Assembly (NCBI GenBank): GCA_902775485.1
Contig: CACYMJ010000014.1
Location: 1 to 64,000, forward strand
Direction: 5' to 3'
From: an uncultured Lachnospiraceae bacterium
Lineage (GTDB): Bacteria; Bacillota; Clostridia; Lachnospirales; Lachnospiraceae
Length of the DNA stretch: 64,000 nt
Under the pieces are notes generated by a model. It had not been told where the DNA came from. It saw nothing but the letters and a program-made list of their open reading frames with translations, and searched no databases. The translations under genes were made by a program, and so were the position numbers. Below are positions 42,217 to 50,707 of this stretch, in pieces. Within the stretch, counting starts at the first letter, position 1. Each line of letters starts with the position of its first letter.

Positions 42217-43014
42217 TTGGATATAGCAACCTTAGTAGGTGTAATAGCGGGTCTTGTGTTCATGTTCGTGTCCATTCTGCTTGGACAGGACGGAGCAGCC
42301 GGTATCAAATACTTCATGGATGCTCCCTCCGCGATGATCACGTTCGGAGGAGCTTTTGCCGCAATATTCGGCGGAACAAGTATCAAGGATTTTGTAAACG
42401 GTTTAAAGAGCGCCAAGATCGCTTTCATGCACGGAAACGAAGATCCGGGCGCTATCATACAGAAGATCATCGATCTTTCCAATGTGGCACGTAAGGAAGG
42501 TCTGCTCTCTCTCGAAGAAGCAGCCTCAGGTCTTGATGACGTCTTCCTTCAGAAGGGCGTCATGCTTATCGTCGACGGGACGGATCCCGACCTTGTAAGA
42601 GGAATACTGGAGACGGAGCTTATCAGTATCGATGAGCGCCATAAGGTCAACATCAGCTTCTGGGAGGATCTCGGAGGTATGGGTCCTGCATGGGGCATGA
42701 TCGGTACCCTGCTCGGACTCGTTATGATGCTTTATCACATGGACGACGTTGCGGCACTCGGCCCTAACATGGCCGTTGCCCTTATCACTACATTCTACGG
42801 TTCGGTTCTTGCGAACTGGATCTGTGCACCGTTTGCTTCAAAGCTTAAGAAAGTCAACGGTGCAGAGATGAAGGTCAAAGAGATCACGATAGAGGGGCTC
42901 CTGTCAATACAGGCGGGTGAGAACCCCCGTGTTATCGAAGAAAAGCTTAAATCATTCCTCGCACCGGGTGATCGCGGATCCTCAGGCGGAGAAGAAGGGG
43001 GAGGCGAAGAGTAA
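42217..43014 (+). CDS. motA: Flagellar stator protein MotA
   Basis: A 265-residue stator subunit of the ion channel that drives rotation. Four hydrophobic helices (about 5-25, 32-50, 150-172, 182-203) and the GGMGPAWGMIGTLLGLVMM region fit MotA/PomA. The start is TTG with GGGTGG upstream. The terminal GDRGSSGGEEGGGEE tail is unusual in its Gly/Glu content. motB follows directly. Confidence 0.93.
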   Translation: MDIATLVGVIAGLVFMFVSILLGQDGAAGIKYFMDAPSAMITFGGAFAAIFGGTSIKDFVNGLKSAKIAFMHGNEDPGAIIQKIIDLSNVARKEGLLSLEEAASGLDDVFLQKGVMLIVDGTDPDLVRGILETELISIDERHKVNISFWEDLGGMGPAWGMIGTLLGLVMMLYHMDDVAALGPNMAVALITTFYGSVLANWICAPFASKLKKVNGAEMKVKEITIEGLLSIQAGENPRVIEEKLKSFLAPGDRGSSGGEEGGGEE

Positions 43015-43833
43015 TTGGCTAAGCGCAAAGAAGAAGAGCCGCCAAAAGGCGCGCCGGCGTGGCAATCGACCTTTGCCGACCTGATGAACCTCCTGCTGTG
43101 TTTCTTCGTTATGCTTTTTGCTATGTCAACGATAGACGCAGAGAAGTTCGCACTGGTGGCAGCAAGCTTTTCACAGACATTTTCAATATTTGATTCCGGC
43201 GGATCCTCACTTCTTGAGGGACTGCTCATCAACAACGGAGTATCACAGCTCTCGCAGCTGGATGTTTACATGAATACGATGGGTCAGGCGGCATCAGCAG
43301 AGGAAGAGTCCGAAGATCCTTACAAGGAGTTTGATGACAAGGTTGACGAGGTACAGCAGGAAATGCTCAAACAGAATGAGCAGCTGGCAGAGAAGATCGA
43401 AGAGGCTCTCGCCGAGCAGAACCTGACCGGAGACATAGATGTTGATTTTACATCACAGTATGTTGAACTGACACTTAACGGAGCCCTCCTGTTCGATTCC
43501 GGTAAAGCGGAGCTTAAGGCCGAGTCGCTCCCGATGATGGAAAAGATCGGCGTCATCCTGCAGAAGTATGCGGAGTCGACGATCGAGGTTGAGGGGCATA
43601 CGGATAACGTTCCGATCCATACCGCAAGATTTGCAAACAACAACGAACTGTCAAGCGCAAGAGCATTATCGGTATTTGATTATCTTGTGGAACACACGAA
43701 CCTTGTTCCCGCAAACATCAAGCATTCGGGACGAGGCGAATATATACCGGTGGCAGACAATGCGACACCGGAAGGACGCGCCAAGAACAGACGCGTAGAG
43801 ATCAAGATATATAACGCACTTGCAGCTCCGTGA
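43015..43833 (+). CDS. motB: Flagellar stator protein MotB (OmpA-like)
   Basis: A 272-residue stator subunit. One N-terminal helix contains FADLMNLLLCFFVMLF, where the Asp is the ion-binding residue. The C-terminal OmpA domain (about 145-265) has VEGHTDNVPIHTARFANNNELSSARA and GRAKNRRVEI and binds peptidoglycan. The TTG start directly follows the motA stop, with GGGGGAGG upstream. Confidence 0.93.
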   Translation: MAKRKEEEPPKGAPAWQSTFADLMNLLLCFFVMLFAMSTIDAEKFALVAASFSQTFSIFDSGGSSLLEGLLINNGVSQLSQLDVYMNTMGQAASAEEESEDPYKEFDDKVDEVQQEMLKQNEQLAEKIEEALAEQNLTGDIDVDFTSQYVELTLNGALLFDSGKAELKAESLPMMEKIGVILQKYAESTIEVEGHTDNVPIHTARFANNNELSSARALSVFDYLVEHTNLVPANIKHSGRGEYIPVADNATPEGRAKNRRVEIKIYNALAAP

Positions 43834-43858
43834 TCGTTTGTTGGGAGGATAGATAATT

Positions 43859-44384
43859 ATGAAGAAAAATCTCATGTCGGTTATCATACTGGCGCTGGTG
43901 GCCGTCAACGTTGTGCTGACCGGTATCATCATGTTCTCGACGGTTTCCGCAAACCGCAAGACCATCGCGCTCGTTGATGATATCGCGGCAATACTCAATC
44001 TTGAACTTGAATCGACCGCATCCGGTGAGGAAGCGCCCGAAGAGCAGGTAGTACTTCCCGAGAATTCGGAAGTATATGATATCGCCGATGCGATGACTGT
44101 AGCACTCAAATCGAGCGGTGACGGCAAGGATCATTTCGCGATGTGTTCGGTATCGTTCTCGATCAACACACAGCACGATGATTACAAGACATACCAGCCG
44201 ATGCTCGCATCCAAGGAAAGTAAGATAAAGAGCGAGATCATTGAAGTCGTCGGAAGTTATACGAAGGAAGAAGCCCAGGCTGACGTCCACGGAATTGAAA
44301 AACGGATACTTTGAAAAGGTTCAGGAGATGTTCGGTTCCGATTTCGTATACGAAGCGTATTTCAGGGATATAAAATTTCAGTAG
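43859..44384 (+). CDS. fliL: Flagellar protein FliL, with a +1 frameshift at CTT-TGA
   Basis: The open frame from 43859 runs 151 codons and stops at the TGA 44312-44314. The expected FliL C-terminus (EKVQEMFGSDFVYEAYFRD, then IKFQ) is in the +1 frame (44313-44384). Slipping one base at CTT (44309-44311) joins them into a 174-residue product with one membrane helix (about 7-27) and a FliL-domain tail. CTT-TGA is the prfB slip site, but no strong Shine-Dalgarno stimulator is seen just before it. A base error or genuine lesion near the A5 run (GAAAAACGG) is an equally possible cause. FliL supports stators. It lies between motB and fliM. Confidence 0.8.
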
Positions 44385-44395
44385 AATATTCAGAT

Positions 44396-44508
44396 CGGAA
44401 ATCGAACGGACTCGATTTCCGTGCGCTGATCGCGGGATGCCATGGGCATCCTTCCAAACGCGATCATGCGCATAATACAATTTGAGCATCGGAACGGAGT
44501 GAAGATGC
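44396..44508. other. Highly structured fliL-fliM intergenic region
   Basis: Three stem-loops in about 110 bases. The first has arms CGGAAATCGA / TCGATTTCCG. The second has TGATCGCG / CGCGATCA enclosing GGATGCC / GGCATCC. The third is GCATC / GATGC. No T-run follows, so they are not plain terminators. Confidence 0.6.
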
Positions 44509-44527
44509 GAGAATCGAGGTGAGCTTA

Positions 44528-45511
44528 ATGGGCGAAGTTCTCTCGCAAAATGAGATTGACAGTCTGCTTCAGGCCCTAAGCTCAGGAGAACTTGACGCAG
44601 AAGACATCAATTCCATTGACGAGCGATCTGCGAAGAGCTACGATTTCAGGCGCCCGGCGAAGTTTTCAAAAGAGCATCTTCGAACGCTTGAGATAATCTT
44701 CGAACATTACGGCAGACTTCTTTCGACAAACCTGCCGGTATATCTTCGAAAGAACATACAGGTCAGCGTGGTCAACTCGGAAGCATGTACATTTTCGGAA
44801 TTTTCCACGGCACTGGCAAACCCGGTCCTGCTGGCGGTCGTAAACTTTGATCCTCTGGGCGGAAACGTCCTGCTGGAGATAGCGGCGAACCTCGGATATG
44901 CCATCATCGACCGGATGCTCGGAGGCCAGGGGAACCCGCTGGACAAGAGCAGGGATTTTTCGGAGATAGAACGATCCATAATCGATAAGATAATAACGGT
45001 GTGCGTACAGCTGTTGCGGGAACCGTGGAAGAATGTGACGGATATCAATCCGTACCTGGAAAGGGTGGAAACAAACCCGCAGTTCGCACAGATCATAGCA
45101 CCGTCGGAAATGATCGCGATCGTCACGATAAACGTCAAGATAGGTGATGTTGAAGGACTGATGAATGTGTGTCTTCCGTATTTCACGCTCGAGTCGGTCA
45201 TGGATAAGCTGAATACGAAGTACTGGTTCGCGAACATGAAGGATAACAGCGGTGAAGAGTTCGGCGAACATATCGAGACGGTGATCAGGAAGATCGCGAT
45301 GCCGATAAAGGCGGTACTCGGACGAAGTACGATAACGGTGAGCGATTTTGTAAACCTCCAGCTTGGGGATATCATAAAGCTCGGAAGCAAGATCGATTCG
45401 GAACTGGATATATATGTAGGAAACATACAAAAATTCAAGGCACTGCCCGGAACGTCGCGAGACGGATATGCCGTAAGGGTAACAGAAGTATTAAGAGAGG
45501 AGGATAAATAG
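44528..45511 (+). CDS. fliM: Flagellar motor switch protein FliM
   Basis: Encodes 327 residues from the ATG at 44528 (GAGGTGAG upstream). A GTG 9 bases earlier is within that site. The N-terminal LSQNEIDSLL binds CheY-P. The middle domain holds NVLLEIAANLGYAIIDRMLGGQG (CheC-like fold), and the C-terminal SpoA-like part (DFVNLQLGDIIKL) contacts FliY/FliN. The protein forms the C-ring. Confidence 0.95.
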   Translation: MGEVLSQNEIDSLLQALSSGELDAEDINSIDERSAKSYDFRRPAKFSKEHLRTLEIIFEHYGRLLSTNLPVYLRKNIQVSVVNSEACTFSEFSTALANPVLLAVVNFDPLGGNVLLEIAANLGYAIIDRMLGGQGNPLDKSRDFSEIERSIIDKIITVCVQLLREPWKNVTDINPYLERVETNPQFAQIIAPSEMIAIVTINVKIGDVEGLMNVCLPYFTLESVMDKLNTKYWFANMKDNSGEEFGEHIETVIRKIAMPIKAVLGRSTITVSDFVNLQLGDIIKLGSKIDSELDIYVGNIQKFKALPGTSRDGYAVRVTEVLREEDK

Positions 45512-45514
45512 AGT

Positions 45515-46777
45515 ATGGACGGCGGAAACTTATCACAAGATGAAATAAATGCTCTGCTTAGCGGTGGAATACCGGACGCACCGGCCGCTGATGCATCCTC
45601 CGAAGAAGCCACACCGGATGCCGGTGCCGCTCCCGCTCCCGCAGCGGTAGAGTTGGATAACAATGCACTGACCGAAGAGGAGAAGGACGCGGTCGGAGAG
45701 GTTGCCAACATAAGCATGGGTACCTCGGCCACAACGCTTTACTCTCTGGTCAACCGAAAGGTTAATATCACGACACCTGTTGTCGACATGGCAACATGGG
45801 ACATGATAGTAACGGAATACGAAAGACCGTGCGTGTTCATCAAGATCAAATATACGGTAGGTCTTGAAGGCACTAACATCTTGATACTGAAAGAACATGA
45901 TGTTAAGATCATTACTGACCTGATGATGGGCGGTGACGGTACGAATGTAGAGGACACGGAACTGACGGATATTCATCTTTCCGCAATATCCGAGGCCATG
46001 AACCAGATGATGGGAAGTTCCGCAACGTCGCTGTCATCAATGCTTGGCAGGATGATCGATATCTCACCTCCGGAAGCGAACCTCGTGGATGTATCCGGAC
46101 TCGAGAAGCAGGAGGATATTTCCTCATTCCTGTTATCGACCTTTGTAAGGATCACGTTCAGGATGCAGATCGGCGATCTGGTTGACAGCAAGATCATGCA
46201 GTTGTATCCTATTGACTTTGCAAAGAACCTGTATGATTACTTTATGGACAGTCAGGAACCCGAGGCCCCGCCGGCACCGGAACCGGCAGCTCCACAGATG
46301 GCAGCTCCGAGCATGACGCCACCTCCAATGGCAGCTCCGAGCATGGGAGCGCCGCAGATGCCCGATCCGAGCATGGGGGCGCCGCAGATGGCTCCGCAAA
46401 TGGGAATGCCTGGTATGGGATTTGGCGGAATGGGTATGCAGCCCCAGATGGGTGCACCGCAAATGGGCATGGGAATGCCGAATATAAATATCCAGCCCGC
46501 AAGCTTTACACCGTTCTCAACGGACGTAAATGCAATGCAGTCCCAGGAGAACATAGCGCTTATCAAAGATGTGCCGCTTGAAGTTACTGTAGAATTAGGC
46601 AGGACAAGTAAAGCAATTTCTGATATACTAGACTTTGCACCGGGCACGATCATAGAACTTGATAAGATAGCCGGTGAGCCTGTAGACGTTCTGGTTAACG
46701 GCAAACTGGTAGCAAAAGGTGAAGTAGTAGTTATAGAGGAAAACTTTGGTGTCAGAGTCACCGAAATAATCAACTAA
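45515..46777 (+). CDS. fliY: Flagellar switch protein FliY (CheC-like plus FliN)
   Basis: A 420-residue fusion. The N-terminal LSQDEINALL is a CheY-binding peptide. The CheC-like phosphatase domain (about 50-210) keeps EVANISMG and EAMNQMMG, the E-xx-N active-site motifs. A Met/Pro/Ala linker (about 245-330) is built from repeated AAPSM and GAPQM units. The C-terminal SpoA/FliN domain (about 345-420) has DVPLEVTVELGRT. As in Bacillus subtilis, FliY would remove phosphate from CheY-P at the switch. GGAGG lies before the ATG. Confidence 0.92.
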   Translation: MDGGNLSQDEINALLSGGIPDAPAADASSEEATPDAGAAPAPAAVELDNNALTEEEKDAVGEVANISMGTSATTLYSLVNRKVNITTPVVDMATWDMIVTEYERPCVFIKIKYTVGLEGTNILILKEHDVKIITDLMMGGDGTNVEDTELTDIHLSAISEAMNQMMGSSATSLSSMLGRMIDISPPEANLVDVSGLEKQEDISSFLLSTFVRITFRMQIGDLVDSKIMQLYPIDFAKNLYDYFMDSQEPEAPPAPEPAAPQMAAPSMTPPPMAAPSMGAPQMPDPSMGAPQMAPQMGMPGMGFGGMGMQPQMGAPQMGMGMPNINIQPASFTPFSTDVNAMQSQENIALIKDVPLEVTVELGRTSKAISDILDFAPGTIIELDKIAGEPVDVLVNGKLVAKGEVVVIEENFGVRVTEIIN

Positions 46778-46796
46778 GTTAGATAGGAGAAAAACG

Positions 46797-47159
46797 ATGG
46801 CAAAAAACATTCTTATCTGTGATGATGCAGCATTCATGCGCATGATGATCAAGGACATTCTCTCAAAGAACGGTTATAACGTAGCCGGCGAAGCAGAGAA
46901 CGGTGCCAAGGCTGTGGAAAAATATGCCGAATTAAAGCCCGATCTTGTTCTCATGGACATCACGATGCCTGAAATGGATGGTATCCAGGCACTCAAAAAG
47001 ATTAAGGAGTCAGACCCCTCGGCACTTGTTATAATGTGCTCTGCTATGGGTCAGCAGGCTATGGTTATTGAGTCTATCCAGGCCGGCGCCAAGGATTTCA
47101 TCGTTAAGCCGTTCCAGGCAGACAGGGTTATTGAAGCCGTTAAAAAAGTCGTAGGTTAA
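46797..47159 (+). CDS. cheY: Chemotaxis response regulator CheY
   Basis: A 120-residue receiver domain. The phosphorylated aspartate is D54 in LVLMDITMPEMDG, the acidic pair is D9/D10, and the conserved lysine is in DFIVKPFQ. It binds FliM when phosphorylated by CheA. There is no output domain. GATAGGAG lies before ATG. Confidence 0.96.
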   Translation: MAKNILICDDAAFMRMMIKDILSKNGYNVAGEAENGAKAVEKYAELKPDLVLMDITMPEMDGIQALKKIKESDPSALVIMCSAMGQQAMVIESIQAGAKDFIVKPFQADRVIEAVKKVVG

Positions 47160-47162
47160 TAT

Positions 47163-47543
47163 ATGATACTCGCTGCATCGGACAGGGCAGAAAGCTTCAC
47201 GCAGTTTCTGACCGTGATTTTGGTATTTGTTTTGGTGCTTGTGCTGACTTACCTGACCACGAGGTTTGTCGGCAATTACCAGAAGACAAAGGCCGCGACG
47301 AGAAACTTTGATGTTATCGAGACATACAGGATAACGAACGGCAAGTATCTTCAGATAGTCCGGATCGGATCCAGGTATGTGGTGATCGGAATAGGAAAGG
47401 ATGACATCACGAGTATCTGCGAACTTTCGGAAGAGGATATCAGGCTTGTACCGGATGATTCCGGACAGGTAATGGATTTTAAGGCACTGCTTGAAAAAGC
47501 GGGGCAGCGCTTTGGTAAAGGCAACAAAGAAAATGAGAAATAG
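47163..47543 (+). CDS. fliO: Flagellar biosynthesis protein FliO
   Basis: A 126-residue protein with one N-terminal membrane helix (about 15-35) and a cytoplasmic part with RNFDVIETYRITNGKYLQIVRIGSRY, matching FliO/FliZ. It assists FliP complex assembly. Ends inside fliP's start. Confidence 0.88.
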   Translation: MILAASDRAESFTQFLTVILVFVLVLVLTYLTTRFVGNYQKTKAATRNFDVIETYRITNGKYLQIVRIGSRYVVIGIGKDDITSICELSEEDIRLVPDDSGQVMDFKALLEKAGQRFGKGNKENEK

Positions 47544-48414
47544 CGGTAGCATTGGGGGCAGAAGAGGAATCATTATCTTTTGCTTCCTTGTGTATTTAAT
47601 GACATTTTTCTTTATGTCACCCACAAAAGTATATGCCAGCGAAGTAAACGACCTGGGTATCACAAGGGATGAAGAACCACGGACACCGACGGTGATCAGG
47701 GAGCCCGGCACGGCGGATTCAGCTGCCGACATAAGGGATCTGAACGTGTCCAACAACCTGTCGATCACTTACACCGATGCACAGGGAAATCTGTCCGGAA
47801 CACTTCGTATACTCATCATACTCACCCTTGTGGGACTGGCACCGTTCCTCGTTATAATGATGACCTCATTTACGAGGATTCTTATAGTACTTCATTTTGT
47901 CAGATCAGCCATCGGTACCCAGACCGCACCTCCAAACCAGGTGCTGGTAGGACTGACTCTGTTTCTGACGTTTTTTATTATGAATCCGGTGATAACGGAT
48001 ATAAACAACAATGCCATCAAACCGTTCGAGGCCGGGCAGATAGAGCAGCAGGAATTCATCGATACGGCACTGCAGCCGCTTCGTGAGTTCATGTATCCGC
48101 AGACCCAGACCAAGGATGTTCGTCTGTTCATGGATATCGCCAAGATCGAAAGTGTCGAATCCATAGACGACATACCGACGAGAGTTCTCGTACCCGCATT
48201 TGTCATAAGCGAACTGCGGCGTGCGTTCATAATAGGTTTCCTGATATACATACCGTTCATTGTAATAGACATGGTCGTCGCGTCGACACTGATGTCGATG
48301 GGTATGATGATGCTGCCACCGACGACGATCTCGATGCCGTTCAAGATACTTCTGTTCGTTCTCGCGGACGGCTGGAACCTTGTCATCGGAAACCTTGTGA
48401 AGACATTCTACTAG
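47533..48414 (+). CDS. fliP: Flagellar export gate protein FliP
   Basis: Encodes 293 residues from the ATG at 47533 (GGTAAAGG upstream). The ORF extends 14 codons further with a weaker option. It has an N-terminal signal-like segment and four helices. The LIILTLVGLAPFLVIMMTSFTRI and QTAPPNQVLVGLTLFLTFFIM regions are family hallmarks. FliP forms the gate core with FliQ and FliR. It overlaps fliO by 11 bases. Confidence 0.95.
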   Translation: MRNSGSIGGRRGIIIFCFLVYLMTFFFMSPTKVYASEVNDLGITRDEEPRTPTVIREPGTADSAADIRDLNVSNNLSITYTDAQGNLSGTLRILIILTLVGLAPFLVIMMTSFTRILIVLHFVRSAIGTQTAPPNQVLVGLTLFLTFFIMNPVITDINNNAIKPFEAGQIEQQEFIDTALQPLREFMYPQTQTKDVRLFMDIAKIESVESIDDIPTRVLVPAFVISELRRAFIIGFLIYIPFIVIDMVVASTLMSMGMMMLPPTTISMPFKILLFVLADGWNLVIGNLVKTFY

Positions 48415-48446
48415 CTTTCGTAAGCATACAGGGGAGGAACACAATC

Positions 48447-48719
48447 ATGATGGATATCGATAACGTCACAATGATCACACGGACCGCGCTTTACACTATC
48501 ATCAAGTGCGCATCACCGCTTTTGCTCGTATCGCTTGTGGTCGGTCTTGCCATCAGTATTTTCCAGACGGTCACATCGATCCAGGAACAGACACTTACAT
48601 TCGTTCCCAAGGTACTCGGCATCTTCACCGCGATAATGATACTCGGCCACTGGATACTCAATGAGATCGTTACTTACACGGTCGAGCTGTGGAACGGTTT
48701 TTCACTGTACATAAGGTAG
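48447..48719 (+). CDS. fliQ: Flagellar export gate protein FliQ
   Basis: A 90-residue, two-helix protein. The pattern LLVSLVVGLAISIFQTVTSIQEQTL is diagnostic. GGGGAGG lies before the ATG pair. It fits between fliP and fliR. Confidence 0.95.
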   Translation: MMDIDNVTMITRTALYTIIKCASPLLLVSLVVGLAISIFQTVTSIQEQTLTFVPKVLGIFTAIMILGHWILNEIVTYTVELWNGFSLYIR

Positions 48720-48722
48720 GAT

Positions 48723-49505
48723 ATGATCAATTATCCTTTTACTTTTGAAGATCTCGAATATTTCCTGCTGGTCTTTACCAGGATCAGCACATTCATGTTC
48801 GTAGCGCCCTTTTTCTCGATGTCAAACACACCGAGAAGACTTCGGGCAGGTTTTTCGATAATAATGTCGGTACTGCTCTTTAGCGTGCTGACCGATCACA
48901 GCGTACCCGAGTATTCATCGGTGATCGGTTATTCGTTCATCGTTTTGCGGGAGGCGATAACCGGTATCATGATCGGGCTGGGTGCAAACATGTGCATGTC
49001 CATTGTCCATATGGCAGGTAAGGTTGCCGATATGGAGGTGGGACTGTCAATGGTCCAGATGTTCGACCCGCTCACAAGAGAGGGTACCGGCTTCATGGGA
49101 AGTTTTTATCAGTACATCCTGATACTGATAATGATGGTCACGAACATGCACTATTATTTTCTTCGTGCGATAGTCGAGACCTTTTCGATCATCCCGATCG
49201 GAGGGGCGAAGTTTTCCTCCGACAAGATCATGACGGTAATGATACAGTTTCTGACTGATTTCATAACGATATCGTTCAGACTGTGTCTTCCGATAGTGGC
49301 AGCCATGCTGCTGCTTAACGCGATACTCGGAGTGCTTGCCAAGACGGCACCGCAGGTAAACATGTTCTCCGTCGGTATCCAGATAAAGGTCCTAGTGGGA
49401 CTTTCCATTTTGTTCCTGACGATAGGAACGCTTCCGAGTGCGTCGGAGTTTATTTTTAAAGAGATGAGGGTAATGGTCACCGCGATGGTCGAATCGATGC
49501 GGTAG
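48723..49505 (+). CDS. fliR: Flagellar export gate protein FliR
   Basis: A 260-residue membrane protein with six hydrophobic helices. RISTFMFVAPFFSMSNTPRRLRAGFSI and FREAITGI-like GFIVLREAITGIMIG match FliR. It forms the export gate with FliP and FliQ. Confidence 0.94.
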   Translation: MINYPFTFEDLEYFLLVFTRISTFMFVAPFFSMSNTPRRLRAGFSIIMSVLLFSVLTDHSVPEYSSVIGYSFIVLREAITGIMIGLGANMCMSIVHMAGKVADMEVGLSMVQMFDPLTREGTGFMGSFYQYILILIMMVTNMHYYFLRAIVETFSIIPIGGAKFSSDKIMTVMIQFLTDFITISFRLCLPIVAAMLLLNAILGVLAKTAPQVNMFSVGIQIKVLVGLSILFLTIGTLPSASEFIFKEMRVMVTAMVESMR

Positions 49506-49528
49506 ATGTTGAAAGGGGGGACCGTCCC

Positions 49529-50638
49529 ATGATCGAACTGGATCTTCAGTTTTTCGCCAAGGAAGGTCCCGGCGGTGAAAAGACCGAGCCGGCGACCGAG
49601 AAAAAACTGAGCGATGCCAGAAAGGAAGGACAGGTCGCAAAGAGCCAGGAACTGGGACAGGCTTTTTCGCTCATGGCCCTTTTTCTGGTACTGAAGATAT
49701 GGGGCTCATCCATCGGGCATAATTTCATGAACAGTTTTCGCTTCAATTATGCGAGGATGAAGGAAATGACCACCCTTGTCGGAGGAGAGATATCCGTCAA
49801 GGATTTCTGCAGACTGCTTAACGGCAACATATTGCAGATGGCGCTGATGGTCGCTCCGGTTTTTGCAGCTGCGCTTGTCATTGCCGTTATTGTTGATATA
49901 TACCAGGTCAAATGGAGGCCGACGACCAAGCCTCTCCAGCCGAAGTTCAGCAAGCTCAATCCGATCAGCGGTTTCAAAAGGATCTTTTCAAAAGAAAAAC
50001 TGATTCAGCTCCTTAAGTCCATTATCAAACTTGTATTGCTCGGATACATGGCTTATTCAACGATAAAGGACGATATGGGCGTGCTGTTCGCCCTGTTTGA
50101 CATGGACCTGACAACTGCCATCGGAGTCATCGGGAACATAGCGGTCAATCTCGGTATCAAGATAAGCGCATTTTATCTTGTGATCGGTTTTGCCGATTAC
50201 GGATACCAGAAATGGAAGTTCGCCGAAGACATGAAGATGACCAAGCAGGAGGTCAAGGACGAGTGGAAGAACGCCGAGGGAGATCCCGCGGTAAAGAGCA
50301 AACAGAAGCAGAGGATGATGGAAGCTTCAAGGCGGAGGATGATGCAGGCAGTCCCGTCTGCGGACGTTGTCATCACGAACCCGACACACTTTGCCGTTGC
50401 CATAAAGTATGACGTCAATGTTTTCGATGCACCGTATATCGTTGCAAAGGGTGAGGATTTTCTTGCGGCCAGGATCAAGGAACGTGCCGCCGAGGCCGGA
50501 GTCGAGATAGTCGAGAACAAGCCGCTCGCGCGAATGCTCTACTACAACGTGGACCTCGGCAGTCCGATACCGCCGGAACTGTACCAGGCGGTCGCCGAGA
50601 TACTTGCGGCGATCTACAACGCACGCGCCGCCGGCTAG
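49529..50638 (+). CDS. flhB: Flagellar export switch protein FlhB
   Basis: A 369-residue export protein. Four membrane helices lie in about 38-210. The cytoplasmic domain has the auto-cleavage sequence N284-P-T-H287 (VVITNPTHFAVA), cut after Asn. EKTEPATEKKLSDARKEGQVAKSQ is the standard N-terminus. FlhB switches substrate class with FliK. The start ATG follows GGGGGG. Confidence 0.95.
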   Translation: MIELDLQFFAKEGPGGEKTEPATEKKLSDARKEGQVAKSQELGQAFSLMALFLVLKIWGSSIGHNFMNSFRFNYARMKEMTTLVGGEISVKDFCRLLNGNILQMALMVAPVFAAALVIAVIVDIYQVKWRPTTKPLQPKFSKLNPISGFKRIFSKEKLIQLLKSIIKLVLLGYMAYSTIKDDMGVLFALFDMDLTTAIGVIGNIAVNLGIKISAFYLVIGFADYGYQKWKFAEDMKMTKQEVKDEWKNAEGDPAVKSKQKQRMMEASRRRMMQAVPSADVVITNPTHFAVAIKYDVNVFDAPYIVAKGEDFLAARIKERAAEAGVEIVENKPLARMLYYNVDLGSPIPPELYQAVAEILAAIYNARAAG

Positions 50639-50707
50639 TTTTAAAAGTATTAACCCGTTCGCATGAACAGTACCATACAGAACAATTACAGGAGGGGAGG
50701 TGAGAAT

